From Streptomyces sp. McG3 (GTDB lineage Bacteria; Actinomycetota; Actinomycetes; Streptomycetales; Streptomycetaceae), in contig NZ_JAAXYC010000038.1 of assembly GCF_018619185.1 (NCBI RefSeq), forward strand, positions 1 to 40,743: a stretch of DNA of 40,743 bases. The letters run 5' to 3'. The translations under genes were made by a program, and so were the position numbers. Positions within the stretch are counted from its first letter, which is position 1. Each line of letters starts with the position of its first letter. Under the pieces are notes generated by a model that did no database searches, was not told where the DNA came from, and saw only the letters and a list, made by a program, of their open reading frames with translations. Positions 15,701 to 24,400 of this stretch are shown in pieces.

Positions 15701-15846
15701 ATGTCTGCGGGGAGCTGTTGTGGTTCGTCCACGCATCAGCGGCCGACATCATCAACCAGCCCACCAACATCTGGGCCTTCGACAGCAACGGTGACCGTAC
15801 CCAACTCACCGAAGACTGGATCACCGCAGGACGCGCCCATGCCTGA
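12775..15846 (+). CDS. jetC: Wadjet SMC-like ATPase JetC (MukB-like)
   Basis: 1023 aa from ATG 12775. Walker A is D-S-N-G-S-G-K-T-S (residues 53-61). Walker B is V-L-I-L-D-E-L-G-N-S-L-G (929-940), preceded by an S-A-Q ABC-signature equivalent in N-S-A-Q-V-K-V-H. Between the heads are long Ala/Glu/Gln/Arg-rich coiled coils (about 240-410 and 575-700) flanking a compact hinge-like segment (about 440-560). This is the SMC/MukB layout, of the size of Wadjet JetC. In Wadjet the ATPase extrudes loops on circular plasmids and positions JetD for cleavage. It overlaps its neighbours by 4 and 8 bp, showing a single operon. Confidence 0.9.
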   Translation: MTTPPASDPSRGIVGDRQLVGVQTFDIARLTSHAVPILPETFIAVSGLGPKDDSNGSGKTSFLIAVSLLLADPQWRLEANGGRHASGILFRPDAAGVDQAHHASPVTHGYIVGVFAHPADPATSSLTVWVRIATTAPYLQANWTEGLHLADAPTDHERSIQADALWRELGTRQILSARAMAEKLYGTAPRCLTYLDTALRPPVPSLLSQQLTEMEPHDIGRSLIALSGMTHLLEEEEDLRGQALEHQINLDKAQTEHAQALLAEDDVMRGVQAREAARLALQRGHEAWRRYLAASFRDAHDSDQRIAAAMEEERQAAATVADLVQEAEDHVTSFGSAADLATQESEARQTWSDAQAHARELSSKMTELTTQQALLHSQRTTLLPQAQGWDGSDCATAAARLERCQRDHAKAELQRLDAEDIATRARTHLHNVERGRSGKAGHAIDLLSEHRIPAHGLLDQLNVDEAARPAWEPRLAAWQDAIVVEPEHEEEARRLLHAALPGAQIISSGEGQERLPEGMHSTLNVARFLGTLQERLIPSADGAAVHDQALALTVTGGFTTPLAGREARLRQARDDLAAAEQGIAEAAEAVTVAAAALTLATTQHVAAEAAEELARLRTRENDLQTQIDELTGRVNKAAHDEQKLQQTWKEAVARHASHEQLLANAKLKLEAVSKALKERHRTLAALERQRSQVAAAQWQLQWDGTLEDAVRLLDPASDQARSPRPATLHRQAQDELRKAYEYYGLDGTPGADVGEDLRAGEETMRAFSDTDPTVLPTLTFTDVAAPLDNRLAGHRDQDEVAATRITRDQQARQQAIAELTTGVATCVRNLETLQDMIEKHLDGLFAQISDAFNDLDLRGDGHGAKLEHISVRPQGAGDWQWQVIPRWKRSRSGGYVSYRENANSAQVKVHAILLVLAALLADSQTQGRVLILDELGNSLGEVNRKDMLAALRDVARDQHLTILGTCQDSVLADAADVCGELLWFVHASAADIINQPTNIWAFDSNGDRTQLTEDWITAGRAHA

Positions 15847-17257
15847 TCCCACTCCCAGGCCGCCACTCCTCATCGGCGAGGCACACGGCCGCGAGACCGT
15901 CCCCTTGCGTAACCTGCCGCCGGGCATCACCGCCGTCACCCTGCCGCGCATCACCAAGGACGCCGACGACACCATCCACGTAAGCGTCCCCAGGGACCAG
16001 CGACGGCGGGTCAGTCCCCGGCAGGTCGACCTCGTCGCCGATCACCCCGTCAGCCCCTATGAGCCGCCGCCCGCCCTGACCACCCGACAACTGATGAAGG
16101 TCCTGCGGACCAAGACCACCAAGCGCTGGCCCACCATCCAAGCCGACCTCGGCGACAACGCCTGGCAGGTCGTGGTCGACCTCATCCGCTGCGGCGCCGT
16201 CATCCTGCGCTGCGACGTCGTCAACGGCACCGCCTACAGCCCGCGGTCCTGGACCCTGACCCAGTCGTGCGCCGAACTCGCCGAGGACAAACTCGCCGAA
16301 CTCCAAGGCCGCCAGCACCCCGAAGACCTGCACCGCGAGCTCCTCGACGTCATGTCCGACATCCCTCAACTCGCCCATGAACACGCGCTGCTGGCCAAGA
16401 CACCACCCGGGCGCGTCCTGAAAATCCCCGAAGGCACCGCCACACGAGCCGAGGACTGGCGCGTGTACGAGGTCGCCATCCGGGCGGCTGGCATCTGGTG
16501 GCCCGCCCAGGACACCCCCCGCAAGATCACCGCCAAGGAACTCGCCGGACGCAGCCTGCGCAACACCAAGAGCGCCTGGACCCCAGCCAGGCAACAGGCC
16601 TTCTCCAACCTGATCGGCATCCCCTTCGACCAGGCCGTCGACAAGGCCGACACCGAACTACGCATCCGCGGCCCCCTGCAGTGGCGCGTCGGAACCGTCA
16701 TCGCCGATGCGGCAGCCTGCAACCCCTGGCTCGCCCTTCCCGCCCGCGGTGTCCGCGCCCTCGGCATGATCTCCTGTGACGCCCAGGGCATCTTCCTGAT
16801 CGAGAACGAGGACACCTTCGAACAGGTCTGCAAGATCCCGGAGATCGCCGATACCTGGCTGTGTATCTGGGGCAAGGGCTACGCAACCGACGGGCTGGCC
16901 GAGTTCCTCCGCGGCCTCGAAGGCCTGCCCGTTGCGGCATGGGGCGACCTCGACGCCCACGGCATCCGCATCATCGGGAACCTCGCCGACCGCATCGGGC
17001 GGCCCGTTGCCCCCGTCGCTATGACCGTCGACCTCTACCGTGCCGGCACCAAATACCACCAGGAGCCCGCGAAACTGGAGGAGAACCGCAAGCTCGCCGC
17101 CCGGCTCGCGCACCAGGCCATCGAGGCCCTGCGCGATCTGGCCGACGAGATCGCCCGAACCGGCGGGCACGGCTGCGAGCAGGAGACCCTCTACGACGAT
17201 GTCCTGCCCGCACTCCCGGGCCTGCTGAAAGCCGTGCCGGTGCCCGACAACTGCTGA
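15839..17257 (+). CDS. jetD: Wadjet nuclease subunit JetD (Toprim)
   Basis: 472 aa; ATG 15839 overlaps the jetC stop. An N-terminal winged-helix-like part (about 80-135) is followed by a Toprim domain: I-E-N-E-D-T-F (321-327, catalytic Glu region) and A-W-G-D-L-D-A-H-G-I-R (367-377, the D-x-D motif). This is the DUF2220-type topoisomerase VI A-like fold of JetD, the nuclease that cuts small circular DNA after loop extrusion by JetABC. Catalytic Glu and both Asp are intact, so the nuclease should be active. A 6-bp hairpin lies 59 bp downstream. Confidence 0.9.
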   Translation: MPDPTPRPPLLIGEAHGRETVPLRNLPPGITAVTLPRITKDADDTIHVSVPRDQRRRVSPRQVDLVADHPVSPYEPPPALTTRQLMKVLRTKTTKRWPTIQADLGDNAWQVVVDLIRCGAVILRCDVVNGTAYSPRSWTLTQSCAELAEDKLAELQGRQHPEDLHRELLDVMSDIPQLAHEHALLAKTPPGRVLKIPEGTATRAEDWRVYEVAIRAAGIWWPAQDTPRKITAKELAGRSLRNTKSAWTPARQQAFSNLIGIPFDQAVDKADTELRIRGPLQWRVGTVIADAAACNPWLALPARGVRALGMISCDAQGIFLIENEDTFEQVCKIPEIADTWLCIWGKGYATDGLAEFLRGLEGLPVAAWGDLDAHGIRIIGNLADRIGRPVAPVAMTVDLYRAGTKYHQEPAKLEENRKLAARLAHQAIEALRDLADEIARTGGHGCEQETLYDDVLPALPGLLKAVPVPDNC

Positions 17258-17316
17258 CCTTCCGGCACACGACAGAGCGGGGCGGTTGGGACTGTCTTCC
17301 ACCGCTCCTCGCCCTC

Positions 17317-17332
17317 CCACCGTGGGCGGTGG
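17317..17332 (+). terminator. Short hairpin after jetD
   Basis: CCACCG-TGGG-CGGTGG, a 6-bp stem with a 4-nt loop, is the only clear fold in the 139 bp between jetD and the convergent transposition-module gene. It may serve both directions. No T-tract. Confidence 0.4.
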
Positions 17333-17396
17333 CGGCCTCGAACGGCAACCTCAGCTGTGCCGTGTGGCGCGCAGTGCGGACGGTCGGCACCCCAGC

Positions 17397-18431
17397 TCAC
17401 GGGACAAGCATGCTGGCGGGCCGGGTCAAGTCGAGTCGGGGCAGACGCCCGGCGTGTGCACGCAGATGGCGTGCCTCGGCGACCAGCACGGGGGCGAACA
17501 CGCTGTCCCCGGGCTGGCCCGTCAGGCGGTGGTGGGCGCGGGCGCCGGCCAGCAGCTGGCGTGCCCAGGCAGGGACCGCGTACAGCGGGCAGCTGCGATG
17601 GCCGACCCCGTGGAGCTTGATGGCGGAGACGGCGCCGGTGATGTCGAGGTCGCGGGTGAAGCGCAGGCTGCCCAGGCCGACCCAGGTGAAGGCCAGCACG
17701 CTGAGCGCTCCTGCGATGAGCGGGTGCGCGAGAGTGGCCAGAGCGGTGGTGTCTTCGGACGAGAGCTCGAGGGCAGGGGCGGGTTGGGACAGCTGCGCTG
17801 TCGCCATCGTGCCGATGCAGGGGTGAGCCTGCCGTCGCGGCTTCATCGACTGCGGCAGGGCATCCGGCGGCTGCCGGGTGGGGGAGTGCCCCATCTCCAC
17901 CTCCGCCGCTCCCGTCATCGCTGGCGTAGCGGGAGGAAAGGATGGGCGCGCGGCTATCGGTCCCGGCTCGGCGAGCAGCGCCTCGAACTGGTCCCGGCCG
18001 CTGATACGGCGCTCCACGCGAGCAAGCACCGGCGGCAGCCCACGCGAGGCCTTCTGCCACAGCAGCGTCAGCTGAGCCCCCGTCGACTCACGCCAGGCGA
18101 GCAGTTGGTCGATGCGCCGGGTGGTCAGCAGGTGGGCCCGGGGGACCACAACGTGCCGTACCCCCATCGCGATGCCCCAGGCAGCCGCGGCGAGCCAGGC
18201 CGCGTTCACCGAGTCCAGCCACACATCGGGGGAGTGCGGCCCGGGCGCCAGCCGCTTGCCTAGCGCATACAGCATGTCGTGCGCCAGCGCGGCCGGGCTG
18301 CCGCTGGCCGGCGTCGGCTGCACGGTGATGCGGCCTTCTGCGGGCCGGTGGGCCTGCAGCGCCGCCCGCGTGTAGAACAGGTCGTCCCGCTCATCCACCA
18401 CGATCGTCACGTCGCCGTAGATCAGCGCCAC
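17397..18431 (-). CDS. Unrecognised third protein of the transposition module (344 aa)
   Basis: GTG at 18431 follows GGAAGGGAGG, and the frame upstream of it has shadow composition, so I place the start there. The N-terminal 180 residues are alpha/beta-like (hydrophobic strands near 3-11, 77-98 and 115-124). A Pro-rich linker (about 190-235) leads to a C-terminal helical part with a hydrophobic segment near 263-277. It lacks the zinc-binding cysteines and sequence of TniQ/TnsD target selectors, and I recognise no TnsA-type nuclease motif. It follows the TniB-like ATPase gene after 128 bp that hold a strong hairpin, so it may be regulated separately. A role as target-choice or accessory factor is a guess from position. 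Confidence 0.65.
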   Translation of the reverse strand: MALIYGDVTIVVDERDDLFYTRAALQAHRPAEGRITVQPTPASGSPAALAHDMLYALGKRLAPGPHSPDVWLDSVNAAWLAAAAWGIAMGVRHVVVPRAHLLTTRRIDQLLAWRESTGAQLTLLWQKASRGLPPVLARVERRISGRDQFEALLAEPGPIAARPSFPPATPAMTGAAEVEMGHSPTRQPPDALPQSMKPRRQAHPCIGTMATAQLSQPAPALELSSEDTTALATLAHPLIAGALSVLAFTWVGLGSLRFTRDLDITGAVSAIKLHGVGHRSCPLYAVPAWARQLLAGARAHHRLTGQPGDSVFAPVLVAEARHLRAHAGRLPRLDLTRPASMLVP

Positions 18432-18514
18432 CGCCTCCCTTCCGGCCGCGCACCACACACCGGCCCCGGACGCGGAGATGCCAGGGCCGGTCTGTGCGGC
18501 GTGCGAGGTTGTCG

Positions 18515-18543
18515 GCGGCGGCCCGGGTTCGCCGGGCCGCCGC
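18515..18543 (-). terminator. Perfect 12-bp GC hairpin between transposition genes
   Basis: GCGGCGGCCCGG and its complement enclose a 5-nt loop, centred in the 128 bp between the ATPase gene (ends 18560) and the 344-aa gene (starts 18431). It probably terminates or attenuates transcription between them. Confidence 0.6.
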
Positions 18544-18559
18544 GCATGTGCGGCCGTTG

Positions 18560-19333
18560 CTACATGCCGCCCAGCTTGCTGTACACCCAGTTGACGAGGT
18601 CCTGGCTGATCTCGGTCAGCCCTTTCTTCTGCATGCCGTTGAGCAGGTGCTTGGTGATGGTGGCCCAGTTGCGGAAGTTGCCGTGCGCCGCGGCCCGGTC
18701 GATGCCGCGGATCATCTGCGGGTCCACCCCGGCCCACAGGGAGTGGAACGCCGGCAAGGTGGCGACGACCTCCGCCTCGGGCATGCGCGTGAACTTCTGC
18801 CAGATGAAGATCCGCGACGCCAGCATCGGTTCGCGCTTGAGGACCCTGAAGCAGCCATCGCCGCCGGCGAAGATCACCGCGATATCGGTGTCGCGGTCGT
18901 CCCACAGGTGGCGCCAGTACTCGAACGAACTGCGGCCCATCCACTGCGCCTCGTCGCACACCAGCACACGGAACGTCTGCGACAGCGTCTCCTTCAGGAG
19001 CGTGTCGAATTCGATCGGCCGGGTCGGCGGTTCCCCGGGCAGCCCCAGGGCGTTGAACAGCCCGTGGCGGATGTCGCGGGGTGTCGGCCCCGAGCGCAGC
19101 TCCAGCCGGTAGGTGTAGTCGGGGGCGATCTTGCGCAGCGCCGAGTTCACCGACATCGTCTTGCCATACCCGGCCGCTCCGTAGGCGACCATCATGGCCT
19201 TGGCGTCGATCGTCGCCTGGACGTCGTCCAGCGTCGTCATGAGCGTGTCGGTGGCCACCAGGTGCGCATCGAGACGATGGAAGTGGTCCTCGCCCTCTCC
19301 GGGCAGCCTGCCGTAGTCCATGCCGCCGCTCAC
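18560..19333 (-). CDS. Transposition AAA ATPase (TniB/TnsC-like)
   Basis: 257 aa from GTG 19333, whose GTGA overlaps the transposase stop and which has GAGGAGA just upstream. Walker A is G-A-A-G-Y-G-K-T (52-59) and Walker B is V-L-V-C-D-E-A-Q (123-130); a sensor-like I-F-A-G-G-D strand follows near 153. This is the TniB/TnsC class of AAA+ target-complex ATPases (also IstB/MuB-like), which bind target DNA and switch on the cognate transposase. Size and place right after a DDE transposase with Mu-type C-terminus fit exactly. Confidence 0.85.
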   Translation of the reverse strand: MSGGMDYGRLPGEGEDHFHRLDAHLVATDTLMTTLDDVQATIDAKAMMVAYGAAGYGKTMSVNSALRKIAPDYTYRLELRSGPTPRDIRHGLFNALGLPGEPPTRPIEFDTLLKETLSQTFRVLVCDEAQWMGRSSFEYWRHLWDDRDTDIAVIFAGGDGCFRVLKREPMLASRIFIWQKFTRMPEAEVVATLPAFHSLWAGVDPQMIRGIDRAAAHGNFRNWATITKHLLNGMQKKGLTEISQDLVNWVYSKLGGM

Positions 19334-20925
19334 GGGCTCTCCTCAGGGGTGTCGTCCTCCAGCGCGTCTACGGTCGGTGGGATCGGACGGGCCCAGCCGT
19401 CCGGGACGGGCTGGTGCGGGATGTAGTCGGGATCGGCCCGCCGCAGGTCCGCAGTGGCCGATTCGGCAAGTTCCGCCTCGGCCTCCGCCTCGGTCAGTGT
19501 CCCCAGACGCTCGGGCGGGACAGCTGTGGTGACGGCCTCGAAGCGCTCACGGCGCAGCCGCGCCGCGGCCTTCATGTCCGCGCGAAGCTGCCGCGCCTTG
19601 GCGGTGCGGGCATTGCGAACCTTGCGGACCTGCTCCTCACTGGCCGCCTCGGCCAGAACAGCGCTGCCCAGGTGCACGCCGTCCAGGCCGAAGACCTCGA
19701 TGGTCATGTCGTGGTGGGGCAGGTGGCGCACCGCGACACGGACGCCTGCCTGGCCGACCATCCAGGGGGCGATGTAGTGGCGGTTGCGCCACTGCACGCC
19801 CTGCGTGGTGATGGTGCGGGTGCGTCCGTCGTCCTCGAGCCCGAAATGGGCCAGCTGCCCGGCGGGCACGTCGTGCAGGGGAGTGGCGTCGCAGCGCCAC
19901 GCCTCCATCGGGGTGCGGCCGCCCAGCGCCCTGGGCCGGTGCTCGGTGTTCCACCAGCGCACCCACTTCAGCAGCAGTTCCACGAACGCCTCGAAAGACA
20001 GGGCGGGTTCGTCCGAATCCGCGGTACGCCCGCCGACGAGCGTCTGCCGGTGCACGTAGCGCGGCATGGAGACGAACAGCATGTCCTCCACCGCGCCGTT
20101 GAGCGCCTCGATGGTGCCTTTCAGATACGGGCTGTAGGCCGGGAGATCGACGACGGGCACGGCGAAGGCGCCCAGGGCGGAGGCCACGGTGGCACACAGG
20201 AACTCCTTGCCGCGGTCCACCCGGATCAGACCCGGCAGACCGCCGGCCGGGCCGAAGGGCTCGGCCCGGTCCAGGGCCATCCGCAGGGCCGCCAGCACCG
20301 CATCTGCGCTGGGCGCATGAGGCGTCACGGCCACTCCCGTGACGACTTTGGTGTGACAGTCGATGAACCAGGTCACCCAGGGCTGCACAAGCTGGTCCTC
20401 GAGCAACACCCGCACCGGCACACACTTGTGGTCGCCCTCCCAGGCGACGTTACGGTGCGTGGCCGGGCGCTGCCCGAACACATCGAACGCCCGCCGGGCG
20501 GCCTCGCCCTTGGCGAGCCCGGCCCGCTGCCCGGGCGACAGGTCCCGGCGCAGCGCCCGGTGGATCGTCGACAGCGACGGAGCCGGTGGCAACTGGGGAT
20601 CGGCCAGGGTCCGCTGCTGCAGCTCGCGGTGCACGGCGGAGGCGTTGCCTCCCCACAGCACCAGCAGCCGCCGCAGCTCCGGGGTGACACTGAACCGCGT
20701 CCGGGACGCTGCGCCAACGCGGCCGGTTGCGCGCGCCGTGGCGACCCACCGCCACACCGCCCGCTCCGAACGGCCCACGGCTGTGGCGACCAGCCGCACA
20801 TGCGCACTGGTCAGCTCGCCGCTCCGGTCCAGCGACAGCAGCCGCGGCAGCGCGGCCAGCCGCCCCGAGCGGGCGGTGAAAACCGCAGTGCCAGCATCCT
20901 GCGTGCCGTTAGAAGAGTCACTCAT
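19330..20925 (-). CDS. DDE transposase, TnsB/TniA (Mu) type
   Basis: 531 aa; ATG 20925 has AAGGAG at good spacing. N-terminal helix-turn-helix domains (about 30-140) precede an rve-type integrase core with the full triad: D165 in W-E-G-D-H, D237 in R-V-D-R-G-K and E273 in G-T-I-E-A-L-N-G, the last pair 35 residues apart (DD35E). A Mu-transposase C-terminal beta-barrel (about 370-430) and a basic tail follow. It would cut and join element ends and needs the adjacent ATPase. All catalytic residues are kept, so it may be active. An interrupted dyad lies just upstream (20954-20986). Confidence 0.9.
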   Translation of the reverse strand: MSDSSNGTQDAGTAVFTARSGRLAALPRLLSLDRSGELTSAHVRLVATAVGRSERAVWRWVATARATGRVGAASRTRFSVTPELRRLLVLWGGNASAVHRELQQRTLADPQLPPAPSLSTIHRALRRDLSPGQRAGLAKGEAARRAFDVFGQRPATHRNVAWEGDHKCVPVRVLLEDQLVQPWVTWFIDCHTKVVTGVAVTPHAPSADAVLAALRMALDRAEPFGPAGGLPGLIRVDRGKEFLCATVASALGAFAVPVVDLPAYSPYLKGTIEALNGAVEDMLFVSMPRYVHRQTLVGGRTADSDEPALSFEAFVELLLKWVRWWNTEHRPRALGGRTPMEAWRCDATPLHDVPAGQLAHFGLEDDGRTRTITTQGVQWRNRHYIAPWMVGQAGVRVAVRHLPHHDMTIEVFGLDGVHLGSAVLAEAASEEQVRKVRNARTAKARQLRADMKAAARLRRERFEAVTTAVPPERLGTLTEAEAEAELAESATADLRRADPDYIPHQPVPDGWARPIPPTVDALEDDTPEESP

Positions 20926-20953
20926 GCGGTCTGCTCCTTACATGGATACGAAG

Positions 20954-20986
20954 CGCAGAGGAGGGCACAAGTGCCCTGCTTCTGCG
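20954..20986. promoter_or_regulatory. Two-part dyad upstream of the transposase gene
   Basis: Inner arms AGGGCAC-AA-GTGCCCT (20962-20977) and outer arms CGCAGA/TCTGCG (20954-20959/20981-20986) are nested and symmetric around about 20970, 29-61 bp upstream of the transposase ATG. It could be an autoregulatory operator, a transposase-binding site or a leader hairpin that keeps transposase expression low. Confidence 0.5.
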
Positions 20987-21278
20987 GGGTATTGGCGACC
21001 GCTCGGAAAGGACGGCGCGGGCGGTCCGCGGGGCGCCGTCAGAGCCGTGACGCGCCGTCATGCCAGCAGGGCGGGCACGGCGGAGCCGTGAGCCCGCGCC
21101 GGGTGCGGGCGTCAGCAACTTCGCTGGGAAGAGGCGTGTCCGTCGACGGCCCGACTGCCCCCTAGGAGCACCTCTGCGCCGGGCTACCGGGGAGGAGCGG
21201 CGCCCGCCGTTCCGTCGGGTGGACGGTTGCGGTCGGCGCCGAGCCAGCTCTAGTCAGCGCCGGGCCGCCATGCAGAGG

Positions 21279-21296
21279 CGCCCCTGTGGCGGGGCG
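21279..21296 (-). terminator. Hairpin downstream of sbcC
   Basis: CGCCCC and GGGGCG (6-bp stem, 6-nt loop) lie about 117 bp past the sbcC stop on the minus strand. A weak candidate for the end of the sbcDC transcript. Confidence 0.3.
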
Positions 21297-21412
21297 GGAA
21301 GGAAGTACCGGGCCTGCCGGTCGCCGCACGCGCAGTCACCGGCGTCCGAAGAGGACGTCCGGGGCCGGGAGACGGGCTCCTCGGCAACTGTGGTGGCCGG
21401 CCCGGTAACTGA

Positions 21413-24400
21413 TCAGGTGTGTTCCAGCAGGCGCCGGACCCCGTCACGGATGACTGCGGTGCGCTCCTGCTCCGTCAGCCAGTCGGCCGTGGAACCCTGG
21501 GCGGTCTTGTCGACGAACAGCACGTCATCGACGGCTTCGGCCACCGGATACAGGTGGCTGATGACCGTGACCATCTTGTCCCGGGTGACACTGCTGCGCA
21601 GCACGGAAAGGGTGTCGTCCAGGCGGTCGGAGTCCAGCGAGCCGAACCCTTCGTCCAGGAACAGGCTTTCCAGCTTGCTGTTGCTGCGGCTGTGCAGTTC
21701 CACGAGGGCCAGCGCCAGCGCGAGGGAGGTCTGGAATTTCTCCCCGCCGGAGAGAGTCTCCGGGCCGCGCGTGAGATTCGTGGCTGACTCCACGATCTTG
21801 AAGTCCTCGGTGAACGCATAGAGCCCGGTGGAGATCTGCTGGAGGATGCGGCTGCCGTGGCGGAGCAGCGAATGGGTGCGCTGTTTGGTCAGATAGGTGA
21901 GGAACTTCGTGTCGGTGAGCTGTTCGCTCACCCTCAGCCACACCACGGCCTGCTCGTCCGCAGCGGTGATGGCAGCGTCCAGAGCCTCGGCGTAGGGGAT
22001 TTGGGACTGCGCGGTACGCAGGTCGGACTTGGCCTTGTCGTGCGCCGCTTCCGCATCGCTCGTCTTGCGGCTGAGCGGGTCGAGAACGGCAGGTGCCAGC
22101 AGGTCGCTCTTCTCCGGTACGGGGAAGCCCGGGTCAGGGTCGGTTTCGTTGTGGGCGGCGTCGGCTTGGAGGGTGAGTTCCTTCCCGAACGCGTGGATCT
22201 CGTCGGCGGCCCGCTGCCGGGCTTGCTTCAGTGCGCCTGTCAGTTGCTGGCTCAGCGAGGACAGGGCCAGATGGTAGGCGTCGACCATGGCCAGGTCGGC
22301 CCCGTCCGGGGTCGGAGGCAGTTCGTTGGACGTCTCGCCGCCGAGGAGGCTTTCGGTATCGGTGGCGGTGTCCGCCCAACGCTCCAGTTTCTTGAGGAGA
22401 TTCCGGACGGGAATCTCAACCTTGCGCTGGCGCCGTCCCTCCAGGGCCTGCCGGTGCTCGGCGTGCTCGGTGAGGGCCTGCTGTGCTTCGTCGTGAGCCT
22501 GTGCCGTCTGTTCGAGCCGTGCGAGGCGCTGGCCGGCTGTCTCCAGCGATGAGGCGATGTCCGTCGAGGAGGGCAGGGCCTGCGGCGTTTCCTGGGCGGG
22601 CCGGATCGAGGCCGGGAGGCTGGTGACCTCGGTCAGCAGGGTCTGCAGGTCGCTCTCGTACTGCAGTCGGGCCTTCTCCAGCCGTCTGCGTTCACGCTGC
22701 AAGCGGCCGCGCTGGCGATTGAGGCCGGCCTGGGCCGCCTCCTTCTCGGCCTGTGCCGTCGCCAACCCTGCCTGGGCGCCCGTGTGGGCGGCGAGCGCTT
22801 CTGCTTCGGCGTCGCGCAAGGGCTGCACGAGTGCTTTGACCGCACGGGTGATGTGGGCCCGGCTCTTGGGGTCGCCGCCCGTGAGGACACGCGCCTGCGC
22901 GGCCGTCTGCCGGCTCAGCGTGTCCAGAGCGGTGGCCGCGCCGGGCACGACGTCCGGTCGCATCGCGTCTACCAGCTCCTGCAGCTGGAGCAGTGCAGCG
23001 TCCATGCGTTCGAGAGCGGCCAGGTGCGCACGCTGATGCTTCTGAGCCGTGTGTCCGGCCGTGCTCAGCTGGGCTGTTGCCTCCGCCGCGGCGGTCACAG
23101 CCGTGTTCACGGCCTTGGAGTATTTGGTGACCTCACGTTTGACCTTCCCAAGGGCCTTGCCGTCCAACGGAGACGGGGGAGTGAAGTTGCTCGGGACGGG
23201 CCGGGTGCAGACCGTGCAGGCATCCCCCGGCACCAGAGCCGAACCTGCCATGTGGGCGGCATCGCCGCGCTCCAGCGCGGCTAGGTCGTCCTGGGCCGCG
23301 TCCCGTGCCCCGCGCAGTTCACACAGCTCGGCTTCCAGCCTGTCGACGCGGCCGCGTTGCTCCTCGGCCGCTGCGAGCGTCGTGTTGGCCGACTGCAGAT
23401 GTGTCGCCGCAGCGGCGGCTTCCTGCAGCGCACCCCGGACGGCTTCTTGGACCTGGTCGGTGTGCGCGCGGGCCTGAGTCACGGTGTGCTGCGCCAGGCC
23501 GGCGTCCTCGACGAGGGCCGCCAAGCGCTCCTCGCGTTCGGCCAGCTCCTGCTGTGCTTGCTCGTGCTCCTGCTCTTGTTCGCTGTGCTGTAGCTGCTCC
23601 AGTTCAAGCTGCTGCGCGACGGCGTCCAACCCAGCTGTGCGGCCCGGCAGGCCGGACAGCACAGTCACCGCGCCGGACAGGGATCGGACCGTGTCACCGG
23701 CCTGCGCGGCCTTGTCCAGGGCGGCCTGTGCAGCGTCGAGCTCCATGCTCAGATCGCGCCCGGCCGCTTCCTGCACTGCGGCTTCGGCATCGAGTTCCGT
23801 CGTCACCTTGGCCAGCGTGGCCAGTGTGACAACCGCATCCGGAACGCTGCGCTCACGCAGCAGCCGCGCGGCCTTGTCCAGACCGGCTTTGCGGTGCTTG
23901 TGCCCGACGGCCCGCCCCTGTGCCGCGCGCAGAGCGGCCAGCCGCTCGCGCCGGCTGGCCGCGATGCCACGCGTACGCTCCACATCCAGCGCCGCTTGTG
24001 TGGCGACAGCATGGGGATTCCGCAGGAGCTCCGCCCGGGCGCTCCTGGCGTCGAGGATGCTCGTGCTCAGGCGATCCAGCCGTACGCCGGCGTGCTTGCG
24101 GACACGTTCCAGTTCGTTGATGCCGAAGACGTGCCGCAGGATGCCGGCACGGTCGCCCCTGTTCGCCTTGAGCAGGGTGTCGAACTTCCCCTGAGGCAGC
24201 AGGACCGTACTGACAAAGCCCTTCCAGTCCAGCCCGATGAGCTGGGTGACGGCTTCCGTCACCGCGCGCATGTTGTCGACCCGCAGGTCGGTGCCGTCTT
24301 CGGCCATGGACTCCAGGAGGGCCTGCGGCTTTTTTCGGTTCGCATACAGAGTGCGCCGCACCCGCCACGGGCGGCCGTTCGCCGAGAACTCGAACGTCAC

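Larger units (their letters stand above)
20926..21412. other. Intergenic region with dyads; possible element end
   Basis: 487 bp without a supported gene, between the transposase start and the sbcC stop. It holds the dyad at 20954-20986, a bulged hairpin at about 21071-21097 (GCGGGC...GCCCGC) and a CGCCCC/GGGGCG hairpin at 21279-21296 that may terminate sbcC. If the transposition module forms a discrete element, one end probably lies here, but I could not find a matching inverted repeat downstream of the module at 17258-17396. Confidence 0.35.

Noticed and set aside
17258..17396. Terminal inverted repeat of the transposition module paired with 20926-21412.
   Set aside because: I compared the two regions by eye in both orientations and found only short (6-7 bp) matches, no convincing repeat or target duplication.
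17397..18959. The 344-aa gene of the transposition module could be extended to 520 aa from a start at 18959.
   Set aside because: The extension overlaps the ATPase gene on the same strand in another frame, passes through the GC hairpin and has Arg-rich shadow composition. GTG 18431 has a proper ribosome site.
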